Assembly: GCA_023443095.1 (NCBI GenBank)
Contig: JAEZVV010000005.1
Coordinates: 1 to 21,030, forward strand
DNA: 21,030 nucleotides
Source: Pseudomonadota bacterium
GTDB taxonomy: Bacteria; Pseudomonadota; Gammaproteobacteria; Burkholderiales; Burkholderiaceae_F
Reading direction: 5' to 3'
In this document: piece after piece, positions 7,776 to 16,030 of the stretch
How positions within the stretch are numbered: position 1 is the stretch's first letter
Layout: the number at the start of each line of letters is the position of its first letter
Position numbers and translations under genes: made by a program
Notes under the pieces: generated by a model
Database searches by the model: none
The model's input: the letters and a program-made list of their open reading frames with translations, nothing else
Told to the model about the DNA's origin: nothing

Positions 7776-9545
7776 TCAGGCCGCTTCGCGCGGCGCCGAG
7801 AACTGGATGTGATAGAGGTGGGCGTACATGCCGCCGGCCGCCAGCAGGTCGGCGTGGCGGCCCACTTCGACAATGCGGCCGTGCTCCATCACGACGATGC
7901 GGTCGGCGTGTTCGATGGTCGAGAGCCGGTGCGCCACCACGAAGCTGGTGCGCCCGGCCATCAGCCGCTCGAGCGAGGACTGGATGAACTTCTCGCTTTC
8001 GGTGTCGAGGGCCGAGGTGGCTTCGTCGAGCAGCAGGATGGGCGCGTCCTTCAGCAGCGCTCGGGCGATCGACAGACGCTGGCGCTGCCCCCCCGAGAGC
8101 TTGGCGCCACCTTCGCCGACCCGGGTCTCGAAACCTTCGGGCAGGGATTCGATGAAGGGCAGCAGGTAGGCCGCTTCGGCCGCGGCACGGATCGCTTCCA
8201 TCGACGCGCCGCGCTGGGCGCCGTAAGCGATGTTGGCAGCGATCGTGTCGTCGAACAGCACCACGTCCTGCGACACCAGGGCGACCTGGGCACGCAGGCT
8301 CGCCAGCGTGAGTTCGCTCTGCGGCACACCGTCGAAATAGATTTCGCCCGCGGTGGGAGCGAGAAAACGCGGGATCAGGTTGATCAGGGTGGTCTTGCCC
8401 GAACCCGAGGCGCCGACCAGGGCAATCATCTCGCCCGGGGCGACATCGAGCGTGAAGTGCTTGAGTGCCGGCGTTTCGGCGCCCGGGTAGGTATGGCCGA
8501 CGCCGCGGAACTCGACCTTGCCGCTGGCGCGGCCCAGGGTCTTGGCGCCCGGGTCGCGTTCGGGCTCCTCGTCGATCATGGCAAAGACGCTGTCGGCCGC
8601 GGCCGCCATGCGGGCGACCGAGGCGTTGATGCTCGCCAGGTGACGCAGGGGCGGCAGCATCATCAGCATGGCCGACAGATAGGTCATGAATTCGCCCATC
8701 GTCAGCTGCCCGGCCTGCGCCTGCAGCAAGGCCACCGCCACCACCACCGAGACGCCGCTCATGGCCACCAGCTGGGTCACCGGCGTGCCGGCCGACCAGG
8801 CCACCTGGATCCGCATCGCCAGGCCTTGCAGGCGGCGGTTGAGATCGCCGAAGCGTTCGCCTTCGTAGGCATAGCCGTCGTAAATCTTGACCACGCGCTG
8901 GCCTTCGTAACCCTCTTGCAGGGTCGAAGTCATCGCCGCCAAGGCCTCCTGGTTGCCGGTGGCGAGCTTGCGCAGGCGCTTGCCTATCACCCGCAGCACG
9001 ACCGCGATTACCGGCGCCACCACCAGGGTGACCAGGGTGAGCTGCCAGTTGTGCCAGACCAGGATCGTGGCCAGCGCGATCACCGACAGCGTGTCGCGCA
9101 CCAGCGTGGTGAGAACCTCGGCCGCGAGGTTGAGGGCGTTCGACGCTTCGTTGACGAACTTGGAGACCACCGTGCCCGAGGGATAACGTTGATAAGTTCC
9201 GGCGGGCCAGCGCAACACGCGATCGAACATCTGGTTGCGCAGTTCGACCAGCACCGACTGCGAGATCCGCTGCAACAGGTAGGAGCTGGAAAAAGTCGAG
9301 CTGCCGTGCAGCAGGGAGACTCCGATCAGGGCGAGCGGCGCCCAGATCGCCACCATGCCGTTTTTCTCGTAAAAACCCTGGTCGGTGAGCTTGCCCAGCA
9401 GGAGCGCGATCAAGGACGAGGAGCCGGCAGCGATGACCATTCCGATCATCGCGTAGCCGATCATGCGTTTGTATTTCGGCAGGTACGCAAACAGGCGGCG
9501 TAAACCAGGATCCGCAAAGAGGTCGGGAGTCTTGAAAAGTGCCAT
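7776..9545 (-). CDS. msbA: Lipid A/LPS core export ABC transporter, permease-ATPase (MsbA)
   Basis: This 589-residue half-transporter homodimerises in the inner membrane and flips lipid A-core to the periplasmic face. The N-terminal six-helix domain (about residues 1-320) includes the first helices after MIGYAMIGMVIAAG. The nucleotide-binding domain has Walker A GASGSGKTT with K384, the LSGGQ signature at 483-487, Walker B LLLDE with E508, and the switch histidine H539. E. coli MsbA has 582 residues. The start is set by MALFKTPDLF; the leader before it is pyrimidine-rich with no Shine-Dalgarno. It converges on rng across an 82-base gap with no convincing terminator, and diverges from the heptosyltransferase-like genes, consistent with a role in LPS export. 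Confidence 0.95.
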   Translation of the reverse strand: MALFKTPDLFADPGLRRLFAYLPKYKRMIGYAMIGMVIAAGSSSLIALLLGKLTDQGFYEKNGMVAIWAPLALIGVSLLHGSSTFSSSYLLQRISQSVLVELRNQMFDRVLRWPAGTYQRYPSGTVVSKFVNEASNALNLAAEVLTTLVRDTLSVIALATILVWHNWQLTLVTLVVAPVIAVVLRVIGKRLRKLATGNQEALAAMTSTLQEGYEGQRVVKIYDGYAYEGERFGDLNRRLQGLAMRIQVAWSAGTPVTQLVAMSGVSVVVAVALLQAQAGQLTMGEFMTYLSAMLMMLPPLRHLASINASVARMAAAADSVFAMIDEEPERDPGAKTLGRASGKVEFRGVGHTYPGAETPALKHFTLDVAPGEMIALVGASGSGKTTLINLIPRFLAPTAGEIYFDGVPQSELTLASLRAQVALVSQDVVLFDDTIAANIAYGAQRGASMEAIRAAAEAAYLLPFIESLPEGFETRVGEGGAKLSGGQRQRLSIARALLKDAPILLLDEATSALDTESEKFIQSSLERLMAGRTSFVVAHRLSTIEHADRIVVMEHGRIVEVGRHADLLAAGGMYAHLYHIQFSAPREAA

Positions 9546-9575
9546 GGCGGGGAGGAGGCAAGCGCGCGAGCGCCC

Positions 9576-9581
9576 TACAAT
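9576..9581 (+). promoter_or_regulatory. Possible -10 element for the LPS glycosyltransferase run
   Basis: TACAAT, a five-of-six match to the sigma-70 -10 box, lies 47 bases before the first GT9 start in the 83-base msbA/GT9 divergent region. There is no matching -35 box 16-18 bases upstream, so this is only a candidate. The region also contains the short palindromic element AGGCCTAAAGCCT at about 9600-9612. Confidence 0.2.
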
Positions 9582-9628
9582 CTCGGTTGCCTAGTGTATA
9601 GGCCTAAAGCCTGCTTCCTTTTGCGCCC

Positions 9629-10573
9629 ATGACCCTCGTTCTCGTTCGTCTTCCCAATCACGTCGGCGACGCCTGCATGTCCCTGCCCGCGCTGCGCCTG
9701 CTGGCCGAATCCGGCTGCACTCCGGCCCTGGTGGGCAAACCCTGGTCGGGCGAGCTTTTTGCCGGCCAGGGCTGGCGTTTCGACCCGATCGAAGGCCGAC
9801 TCCTGCGCGACATGGCGCGGATACGGGCCTTGGCCAACAACCTGGGCCCCCAGCCGCGCGGCGTGCTGCTGCCCAACTCGATCGGCTCGGCGCTGCTGTT
9901 TCGCGCCGCCGGCGTGCGTTCGGCCGGGCTCGCCACCGACGGCCGCAGCCTCTTTCTCGATGCCGTCATTCCCGAACCGGCGCCGATGCACGAAGTCGAG
10001 CGTTTCTGGCGCGTGGCCCAGGGCGCACTGGCCGCCTGGGGCATCGCACCGGCACTGGCCACACCGCCCGCTACGCTCGGACTCAAGCTCGCCACCCGCC
10101 ACGAGGCCGCCGCCCGCCGCCTGATCGCCGAACACCAGCTGCCGTCGCGGTTTGCCCTGCTCGCGCCGATTGCGACCGGCCTGCATCACGGCAAGATCAA
10201 GCACTGGGGCGATTTCTCGACCCTGGTGCCGGTGCTGCGAGAACGCGGCATCGAGCCGGTCGCAATGCCGCCCGCCAACGAACTCGATGCCACTCGAGCG
10301 GCCCTGCCGGGAGCGAAGATCCTGCCGCCGGCCAGCCTCGGCACCTACGCTGCGCTCGCCGCTCGCGCGAGCGTGGTGATCGCCAACGATTCCGGCGTGA
10401 GCCACGTCGCCGCCGCGGTCGGCGCGCCCCAGGTGACCATCTTCGGGGTGACCGACCGCCAGCGCACCGGCCCCTGGAACCCGCGCGCGGTCGGCGTCGG
10501 TGCGGCCGACGCCTGGCCGCAGCCGAACGAGGTGATCGCCGCGATCGATCAAGCCCTGAAGATCTCGGCATGA
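9629..10573 (+). CDS. GT9 glycosyltransferase, ADP-heptose:LPS heptosyltransferase-like
   Basis: This 314-residue GT-B-fold protein is of the WaaC/WaaF/WaaQ heptosyltransferase family. These enzymes add L-glycero-D-manno-heptose from ADP-heptose to the LPS inner core on the cytoplasmic side. Visible signs are the N-terminal LPNHVGDACMSLPALRLL, with D14 at the catalytic-aspartate position, and the C-terminal donor-site loop NDSGVSHVAAAVG, with D254 and H259. It is somewhat shorter than E. coli WaaF (348) and lacks the cysteine-containing C-terminal segment seen in the next gene. It most resembles WaaF-type proteins, but the acceptor position cannot be assigned. No Shine-Dalgarno is visible. 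Its stop overlaps the next start in ATGA (10570-10573). Confidence 0.88.
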   Translation: MTLVLVRLPNHVGDACMSLPALRLLAESGCTPALVGKPWSGELFAGQGWRFDPIEGRLLRDMARIRALANNLGPQPRGVLLPNSIGSALLFRAAGVRSAGLATDGRSLFLDAVIPEPAPMHEVERFWRVAQGALAAWGIAPALATPPATLGLKLATRHEAAARRLIAEHQLPSRFALLAPIATGLHHGKIKHWGDFSTLVPVLRERGIEPVAMPPANELDATRAALPGAKILPPASLGTYAALAARASVVIANDSGVSHVAAAVGAPQVTIFGVTDRQRTGPWNPRAVGVGAADAWPQPNEVIAAIDQALKISA

Positions 10574-11703
10574 AACCCCCGGTCGATTCCCCGCGCCGCG
10601 TCCTGATCGTTTCTCTGCGCTTTCTCGGCGACGCCCTGCTGTCGACCCCGATCGCCGCGGCGGTCAAGCGCGACTGGCCGACCAGCCAGGTCGACATGCT
10701 GGTCTTTCGGGGCTGCGAAGGCATGCTTGAAGGCAACCCGGACATCGACCACGTCCTGACGGTCGAGCAGCGCCCCGGCAAGCGCGAACAGCTCCGCCAG
10801 TTGCGTGAGGTCTGGAACCGCTACGACCTCGCCTTCATCACCCAGACCGGCACCCGTCCCTTCCTGTATGGCTGGGCGGCGGGACAGCGTTCGGTGGCCC
10901 CGGTGTCAACCGAGCGCGGCAAGAGCTGGTGGAAGCAGGCGCTGCTCAGCCGCCACCTCGTATGGGACCTGGACGCTCCGCGCTTTCTGGAAAACGAACA
11001 GCTGCTGTCGCTGGTCGGCCTCAGGAACGCTCCGCCGCCGCGCCCGCCCTCGGCCGGCCTCGATCGCCCGGCCTTGTCGCAGTTGATCGGAGCCCAACTC
11101 GATCGCGCCTATGTGGTCGTCCATCCGTCGCCGCGCTGGCGCTACAAACGCTGGACCCACCAGGGCTGGCGTGAGCTGGTCCAGACCCTGCTCGATCGTG
11201 GGCTGGGCGTAGTGCTGAGCGGCGGCCCGGGCGAAGCCGAACGCCAGTACCTCGACGAAGTACAAGGCGAGCTCCGGCACCCCAACCTCTGGTCGGCGCC
11301 GGGACGCTTGAGTCTGGCCCAAAGCGCCGACCTGATCCGCAACGCCGCGCTGTATATCGGCGTCGACACCGCGACCACACATATCGCGGCAGCCACGGGC
11401 ACGCCGACGATCGCCATCTTCGGCCCGACCGACCCTACCGTGTGGGGACCATGGCCGGCGAAGGGTGGCGCGCCTTACGTTCGCGTTGCGCCGTTCCAGC
11501 GGCGCGGCAATGTATGCGTGGTGCAGAATCCCCGCCATCCCTGCCAGCCCTGCCAGAAGGAAGGCTGCGAACGACATGTCAACAGTCGCAGCGCCTGCCT
11601 TGACGAACTTCCTGCACCGGACGTGATGGCCCAGGTCGAGGCTTTGCTCGACGCCCGCTCGGCCCCCGCCCACGTGGGGCTCGTGGCCACATCCTTCCCA
11701 TGA
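10570..11703 (+). CDS. GT9 glycosyltransferase, heptosyltransferase III (WaaQ)-like
   Basis: This second GT9 protein has 377 residues. N-terminal SLRFLGDALLSTP places D21 at the catalytic position, and the C-terminal donor site GVDTATTHIAAATGTPT has D266 and H271, followed by FGPTDP. A cysteine cluster near the end (C325-x2-C328-x4-C333, plus C342-type SRSACLD) is of the kind seen in WaaQ-like heptosyltransferases and may be structural. It probably adds a heptose to the LPS core. It overlaps its neighbours by four bases at both ends (ATGA at 10570-10573 and 11700-11703), which indicates translational coupling within one operon. The exact linkage it forms cannot be read from the sequence. Confidence 0.88.
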   Translation: MKPPVDSPRRVLIVSLRFLGDALLSTPIAAAVKRDWPTSQVDMLVFRGCEGMLEGNPDIDHVLTVEQRPGKREQLRQLREVWNRYDLAFITQTGTRPFLYGWAAGQRSVAPVSTERGKSWWKQALLSRHLVWDLDAPRFLENEQLLSLVGLRNAPPPRPPSAGLDRPALSQLIGAQLDRAYVVVHPSPRWRYKRWTHQGWRELVQTLLDRGLGVVLSGGPGEAERQYLDEVQGELRHPNLWSAPGRLSLAQSADLIRNAALYIGVDTATTHIAAATGTPTIAIFGPTDPTVWGPWPAKGGAPYVRVAPFQRRGNVCVVQNPRHPCQPCQKEGCERHVNSRSACLDELPAPDVMAQVEALLDARSAPAHVGLVATSFP

Positions 11704-12932
11704 GCAGCTGGGACACTGGCCCCGTCACCACGACCGCTCCCGACTGGGCGCGGCACACCCTCGTCGCCGCGCTGCTTTATTTTCCGGTGTGCGGCCTGGC
11801 CGTCCTGCCGCTGGGTGGCGCCGGGCGTTACCTCAGCGTGCTGGCCGGACCTCTTGCACTCCTCTTTCTGCTGATCTGGCATGCGCGCGAGTGGCGCCCA
11901 CTCGGCCACAGCGCCAGGCGGTTTGCCATGCCATTCCTGCCATGGCTCGCGGCGAGCCTTCTGGTGTTTGCGGTCTATCCGCATGCCACCATCGGCGACC
12001 CCTTCAGTCGCGTGCTGTGGGCGCTTCCCGTCGCCATCGCAGCGGCACGCGCCCGCGTCAGCCGAAACGAGGTGTACACGGCAGCCGCGATTGGCGCCCT
12101 CGTCTATTGCGGAGTCGCCGCTTACGACATTTTTGCGCTGGATACCGGCCGCGCCGGTGCCGACACCAATGCCATCATCTTTGCCGAGACGGCGATGTTG
12201 ACCACCGGACTGGCGCTGACCGGCGCCTATGCCGCAGCCGACGCTCCGCGTTGGCTGCGCCTGTTGTGGTTGCTCGCCGGAACCGGCGGTCTGTTCGCGG
12301 TGGCGCTGACCGCCTCGCGCGGCCCTTTGCTCGCCCTGCTGGTCTTGGTCTCGTTGCTAGTGGCCGATACTTGGCGTCGGGGGCATCGTTTGGCGAGCAC
12401 GGCCACCACCGTCGGCCTGCTTGGCGTTCTGGTCGCGAGCCTGTGCTTGACACCGCTCGGCCCGCGCGTCCTGCTCGCCTGGACCGAGGCCGTCAATTAC
12501 CTCAATGGCGACCCCAGCGTGACCTCGATCGGTATCCGCCTCGAACTATGGCGGGTCGCACTCACGAACATTGGCAGCCAGCCCCTGCTCGGCTATGGCT
12601 ACACCAATGTGTTCGAGCTTTCCAAGCAGCTCCCCGCGCTGCACTTTCTTCCGGCCGAGGCGCTTGAACCCCTGCATCACTTTCACAGCGACTGGTTCCA
12701 TGCGTTGATGGCGGGGGGGCTGGTACTCGTCGGTGGCCTGGGCGCCACGTTGATGTTGCTTGCCCGGCAGGCACGCAAGGATCTGGCGCGGCTGTGGCTG
12801 CTCGGTGCAATGGTGGCGTTCGGGCTGACCGATCTGGCGTTTTTCCGCAAACCGACCCTGACCCTCTTTATTGCGGCCTGGGCGCTGCTGTTGGCAAGCT
12901 CCCCCCCCACTGGCGATGGAAGAACCGTCTAA
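11700..12932 (+). CDS. O-antigen ligase-like (WaaL/Wzy_C family) membrane protein
   Basis: This 410-residue protein has about ten to twelve hydrophobic segments, for example near residues 20-60, 185-225, 235-255, 335-355 and 365-400. It carries the polymerase/ligase family marks: TASRGPLLALL with R207 in a membrane segment, GIRLELWRVAL before a large periplasmic loop, GYGYTNVF, and HHFHSDWFHALMAGG with H327, H329 and D331 at the end of that loop. WaaL joins undecaprenyl-linked O-polysaccharide to core-lipid A in the periplasm. A Wzy polymerase is the alternative, but the heptosyltransferase neighbours favour ligase. Two long homopolymers lie in the gene, G7 at 12713-12719 and C8 at 12901-12908. 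It overlaps the next gene by 17 bases. Confidence 0.85.
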   Translation: MSSWDTGPVTTTAPDWARHTLVAALLYFPVCGLAVLPLGGAGRYLSVLAGPLALLFLLIWHAREWRPLGHSARRFAMPFLPWLAASLLVFAVYPHATIGDPFSRVLWALPVAIAAARARVSRNEVYTAAAIGALVYCGVAAYDIFALDTGRAGADTNAIIFAETAMLTTGLALTGAYAAADAPRWLRLLWLLAGTGGLFAVALTASRGPLLALLVLVSLLVADTWRRGHRLASTATTVGLLGVLVASLCLTPLGPRVLLAWTEAVNYLNGDPSVTSIGIRLELWRVALTNIGSQPLLGYGYTNVFELSKQLPALHFLPAEALEPLHHFHSDWFHALMAGGLVLVGGLGATLMLLARQARKDLARLWLLGAMVAFGLTDLAFFRKPTLTLFIAAWALLLASSPPTGDGRTV

Positions 12933-14055
12933 GCGCATCCTGTTCATCGTCGACACGCTGCGTCAGGGCGGGCTGGCGCGGGTGATCGTTGTTCTGGCCG
13001 AGGCCATGCAGGCACGCGGCCACACGGTTGGTATTGCCGTGCTCGATTCCGTGGTCGAAGAGCCGATCGCCACGTCGATCTGGCTCAAACGCCATGAACG
13101 ACAACGCCCGGCCCGCGGGCTGGGCAGATACCTCGGATTGGCGGCGCAGTTCGGTGCCGCCGCGATCCGCGATTTCGAGTCGATTTACGGAGCGGCAGAC
13201 CTGGTGGTCGCAGCCGGCGAACTGGCCTTGCGCTGCGCCGGCACGATCGAACATCCGCGGCTGGTGTTCAGCTCGCATTCTTCCCAGCTCGGCTCGCCCA
13301 AACATGCCGGCTGGCGCGGCCACTGGCGCCATGCCTTCAAGCGCTGGCGGCGCGGGCTGCGGCTGCGCCGACTGCTCGATGGCCGCAACCTGCACGTCGT
13401 CTCCCAAGGTCTGGCCGAGGAACTGACAGAGACGCTCGGCGTCCGCCCGGCCATGCTGACGGTAATCGGCAATCCTTTCGACCTAACTGCGATTCGGGCG
13501 GCGGCCCAAGCAGGTTCCGAACAAGCGGCAGCCCAGTCGCAACCGTTCGTGGTCGGCGTAGGCGCGCTCTCCTATCGCAAGCGATTTGACCGTCTGCTGC
13601 GTGCGTTTGCGGCCAGCGGCCTCGACGGCGATTTGGTTTTGATTGGTCAAGGCGAACAGGAACAGATTTTGCGCGACTTGGCGGCAGAGCTCGGTATCGC
13701 AGCACGCTTCCGGATCGTGCCGTTTCACCCCAACCACTACGCCCTGGTGGCCAAGGCACGTGCCCTGGTCCTTACTTCCGACAGCGAAGGGCTGGGCAAT
13801 GTCCTGATCGAGGCTCTGATCCTGGGGATCCCCGCGGTCAGCACCGACTGCCCGCATGGTCCGCGCGACATTCTGGGCGGGCTGGATCCGCGTGCCCTGG
13901 TCCCGCTCGACCAGCTGGAGCTGCTGCCCGAACGCTTGCGCGACGTGGTTGAACACCCTTACGCGATTCCCGAATCGGCGGTCGAGCGCTACAGCCTCGA
14001 TTCCATCGTCGACCAGTACCTTGCGCTCGCCGAGCGCTTGAAGACCCCGGGCTAA
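12916..14055 (+). CDS. GT4-family glycosyltransferase
   Basis: This 379-residue GT-B retaining glycosyltransferase starts with RILFIVDTLRQGGLARV, a nucleotide-sugar enzyme N-terminal Rossmann half with the glycine-rich acceptor-side loop. The donor-site EX7E motif is E291 to E299, within DSEGLGNVLIEALILGIPAV, and is followed by STDCPHGPRDIL. It probably transfers a hexose during LPS core or O-unit synthesis at the cytoplasmic membrane face. The sugar is unknown. The start at 12916 is inside the end of the ligase gene and fits the family N-terminus. The frame stays open 15 codons further upstream to a TTG, with no better initiation signal. Its TAA shares bases with the stop of the facing GT4 gene. 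Confidence 0.88.
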   Translation: MEEPSKRILFIVDTLRQGGLARVIVVLAEAMQARGHTVGIAVLDSVVEEPIATSIWLKRHERQRPARGLGRYLGLAAQFGAAAIRDFESIYGAADLVVAAGELALRCAGTIEHPRLVFSSHSSQLGSPKHAGWRGHWRHAFKRWRRGLRLRRLLDGRNLHVVSQGLAEELTETLGVRPAMLTVIGNPFDLTAIRAAAQAGSEQAAAQSQPFVVGVGALSYRKRFDRLLRAFAASGLDGDLVLIGQGEQEQILRDLAAELGIAARFRIVPFHPNHYALVAKARALVLTSDSEGLGNVLIEALILGIPAVSTDCPHGPRDILGGLDPRALVPLDQLELLPERLRDVVEHPYAIPESAVERYSLDSIVDQYLALAERLKTPG

Positions 14056-15110
14056 GCCGATACACCGACCGTGGCCAGGACCTGGCGCACGTGTTCGGTC
14101 CGGTCGATCGGGTATAGCAGGCAAGCCGCCGGATTGCGCAGCCGCGCCTCCCCCGACTCGGTGCGGGCCAAGGCACGCCGGATCGCCGCATCGAGCGATG
14201 CCAGGTCGTTCGCCGTGAACTCTTGCTTGGCGTCGTCGGCGATCACTTCACCGCAGCCCATGTTGCTCGCGAGCAGGACCGGGGTGCCGCACAACACCGA
14301 CTCCACCCCGACCAGACCAAAGGGTTCGTAGAGCGAGGCCAGCACGGTGTAATCCGCGGCCTGATAGACCTGCTCCATGTCCTTGCGAAAACCGAGGTAG
14401 AGGACGTTGCGCAAGCCATCGGGCACCGGCCGGCCGGCCACGGCCAAGGTGACAGGCAGATCGGTCGAGCCGAAATAGTCTCGCAGCAGGTCAAAACCCT
14501 TGCGCACGTGGCTCGACGACGGGAACGCAAACACGATCCGGTCCTCCGGCAGCCCGAGCGTCTTGCGCAAGGCCGCGCGGCGCACCGAGTCCACCGGCCG
14601 AAACCGTGCCGCGGCCACCGGTGGATAAATCACCCGGATCTTCTCGGGCGCTATCCCGTAGAGCTCGAGTAACTCGGCTTGCATCAGCCGCGAATGCGCC
14701 ACCACCACCCGCGCATGCGCCAGGTGTCGGCGTTCGAGCTGGGTCATCCAGCGGTCGAAAAAGCCGGGCAGGCGCTTCATTGCGCGCAGAAAGCCGAGGT
14801 GGGTGCCGCCGCAGATGGCGATCTGGCTGCTCAGCACCCGGTTGCAGGCGATCAGGACATCGGTGCCTGCGCGCGCCTGACGGCGGCGCAGGGCGATCGC
14901 ATAAGCATGGTCGCGCAGTTTTCCCGGCAGCCAGCCGACGTGGATCGTTTCGGCGTCGACTTGCGCGTACTGCGGCAGATCCCGATCGAACTTCTTGGCA
15001 AAAACCGTCGGCCGGATCCCCAGTTCATGCAGCCCATCGACCAGGTCCATCGAATAACGCTCCATGCCGCCGCCGTGTTTGAGCGCGTGGCAGGAAATCC
15101 CTAGTTTCAT
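14052..15110 (-). CDS. GT4-family glycosyltransferase, WaaG-like
   Basis: This 352-residue GT-B glycosyltransferase has the N-terminal acceptor loop HALKHGGGMERYSMDLVDGL and the donor-site EX7E motif E262 to E270 in YEPFGLVGVESVL, then GTPVLLASNMGCGEVI. The pattern resembles WaaG and related LPS core glucosyltransferases, so a core hexose transfer is plausible; the sugar and linkage are unknown. AGAGGGG at 15120-15126 lies nine bases before the start and supports it. It is the only glycosyltransferase in the cluster on the minus strand. It converges on the preceding GT4 gene with overlapping stop codons, and is divergent from the following GT2 gene across 127 bases. Confidence 0.88.
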   Translation of the reverse strand: MKLGISCHALKHGGGMERYSMDLVDGLHELGIRPTVFAKKFDRDLPQYAQVDAETIHVGWLPGKLRDHAYAIALRRRQARAGTDVLIACNRVLSSQIAICGGTHLGFLRAMKRLPGFFDRWMTQLERRHLAHARVVVAHSRLMQAELLELYGIAPEKIRVIYPPVAAARFRPVDSVRRAALRKTLGLPEDRIVFAFPSSSHVRKGFDLLRDYFGSTDLPVTLAVAGRPVPDGLRNVLYLGFRKDMEQVYQAADYTVLASLYEPFGLVGVESVLCGTPVLLASNMGCGEVIADDAKQEFTANDLASLDAAIRRALARTESGEARLRNPAACLLYPIDRTEHVRQVLATVGVSA

Positions 15111-15119
15111 TGCGTTTTT

Positions 15120-15132
15120 CCCCTCTGAGGGG
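15120..15132 (-). promoter_or_regulatory. Small hairpin covering the Shine-Dalgarno of the minus-strand GT4 gene
   Basis: Read on the minus strand, CCCCT-CAG-AGGGG forms a 5-bp stem with a 3-base loop, and the 3' arm is the ribosome binding site nine bases before the start codon. It could dampen or thermally tune initiation. Such a short stem may equally be chance. Confidence 0.3.
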
Positions 15133-15237
15133 CTTGGTTACCGTGTGCAGGCGCAGTTTACGCAGTCCAGCTGAGTTGGCGCAGCCCGCCTTCGCAGGCG
15201 GCGCTAGTAAGCTTGCGGCCTTGATTGAGGAAGCCCC

Positions 15238-16026
15238 ATGGCCCGCATTTCCGTCTACATCATTGCTTTCAACGAAGCCGACAAAATCGAAGCCGCTCTG
15301 CAGAGCGTCGGCTGGGCCGACGAAATCGTCGTCGCCGACTCGTTTTCCACCGACGGCACCGCCGAGATCGCGGCCAAATACGCCACGCGTGTGATCCAGG
15401 TTCCCTTCGAAGGCTTCGGCAAGCTTCGCAACGACACGCTCGACCAGCTGAGCGGTGACTGGATCTTCTCGCTCGACGCGGACGAGCGCTGCACCGAAGC
15501 GGCAGCAGCCGAAATCCGCCGCATCGTCGAGTCGGCCGACGCCAAGGACGCCTACCACGTGCCGCGCCGCAACTTCTTCTTCGGCCGCTGGATCAAGCAT
15601 TCGGGCTGGTATCCCGATTACCGCCAGCCTCAGCTCTTTCGCCGCGGCAAGCTGCGTTACACCGCCGACGCCGTGCATGAGACCTATGTGCTCGAGGGCA
15701 CGCTGGGCAAGACCAGCGAGCCTATCGCCCAGGTCCCGTTCAAGGACCTGGCGCAGATCATCCACAAGATGCAGCGTTACTCCACGCTCGGCGTCGACCG
15801 GCTCGAGAAGCGAGGCACGCCCCCGTCGATGTGGACGGCTTTCGGGCACGGCGTTGCCGCCTTCCTGCGCCATTACGTGGTGCGCGCGGGCTTTCTCGAC
15901 GGCTGGGCGGGTTTCGTGATCGCGCTCGCCAACTTCGAGGGCACTTTCTACCGTTACGCGAAATACGCCGAGCTCAAGCTCGACCTCACCCGCGTGCCGC
16001 CGATTCCTCCCAGCCTGCGCGACTGA
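15238..16026 (+). CDS. GT2-family glycosyltransferase, LPS core WaaE/KdtX-like
   Basis: This 262-residue GT-A inverting glycosyltransferase begins with ISVYIIAFNEADKIEAALQS. It has DSFSTDGTAEIA and the metal-binding D80-A81-D82 in FSLDADER. RRNFFFGRWIKHSGWYPDYR with LFRRGKLRY and the VHE motif are typical of the WaaE/KdtX group, which in other bacteria adds glucose to the LPS inner core. The hydrophobic tail after residue 195 suggests membrane association. GAGGAAG about six bases upstream supports the start. It is followed after four bases by another GT2 gene. The family is certain; the exact acceptor is inferred from resemblance. Confidence 0.9.
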   Translation: MARISVYIIAFNEADKIEAALQSVGWADEIVVADSFSTDGTAEIAAKYATRVIQVPFEGFGKLRNDTLDQLSGDWIFSLDADERCTEAAAAEIRRIVESADAKDAYHVPRRNFFFGRWIKHSGWYPDYRQPQLFRRGKLRYTADAVHETYVLEGTLGKTSEPIAQVPFKDLAQIIHKMQRYSTLGVDRLEKRGTPPSMWTAFGHGVAAFLRHYVVRAGFLDGWAGFVIALANFEGTFYRYAKYAELKLDLTRVPPIPPSLRD

Positions 16027-16030
16027 TCCC

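Noticed and set aside
6212..7873. 553-codon minus-strand open frame opposite rng
   Set aside because: No motifs and biased composition; rng on the plus strand is unambiguous.
7657..9561. 634-codon minus-strand frame overlapping msbA in another phase, and a 659-codon plus-strand frame over the same region (7524-9503)
   Set aside because: Both are Arg/Pro/Gly/His-rich shadows of msbA.
9546..9628. Strong msbA promoter with TATACA as -10 on the minus strand
   Set aside because: No acceptable -35 box at 16-18 bases; a chance match cannot be excluded.
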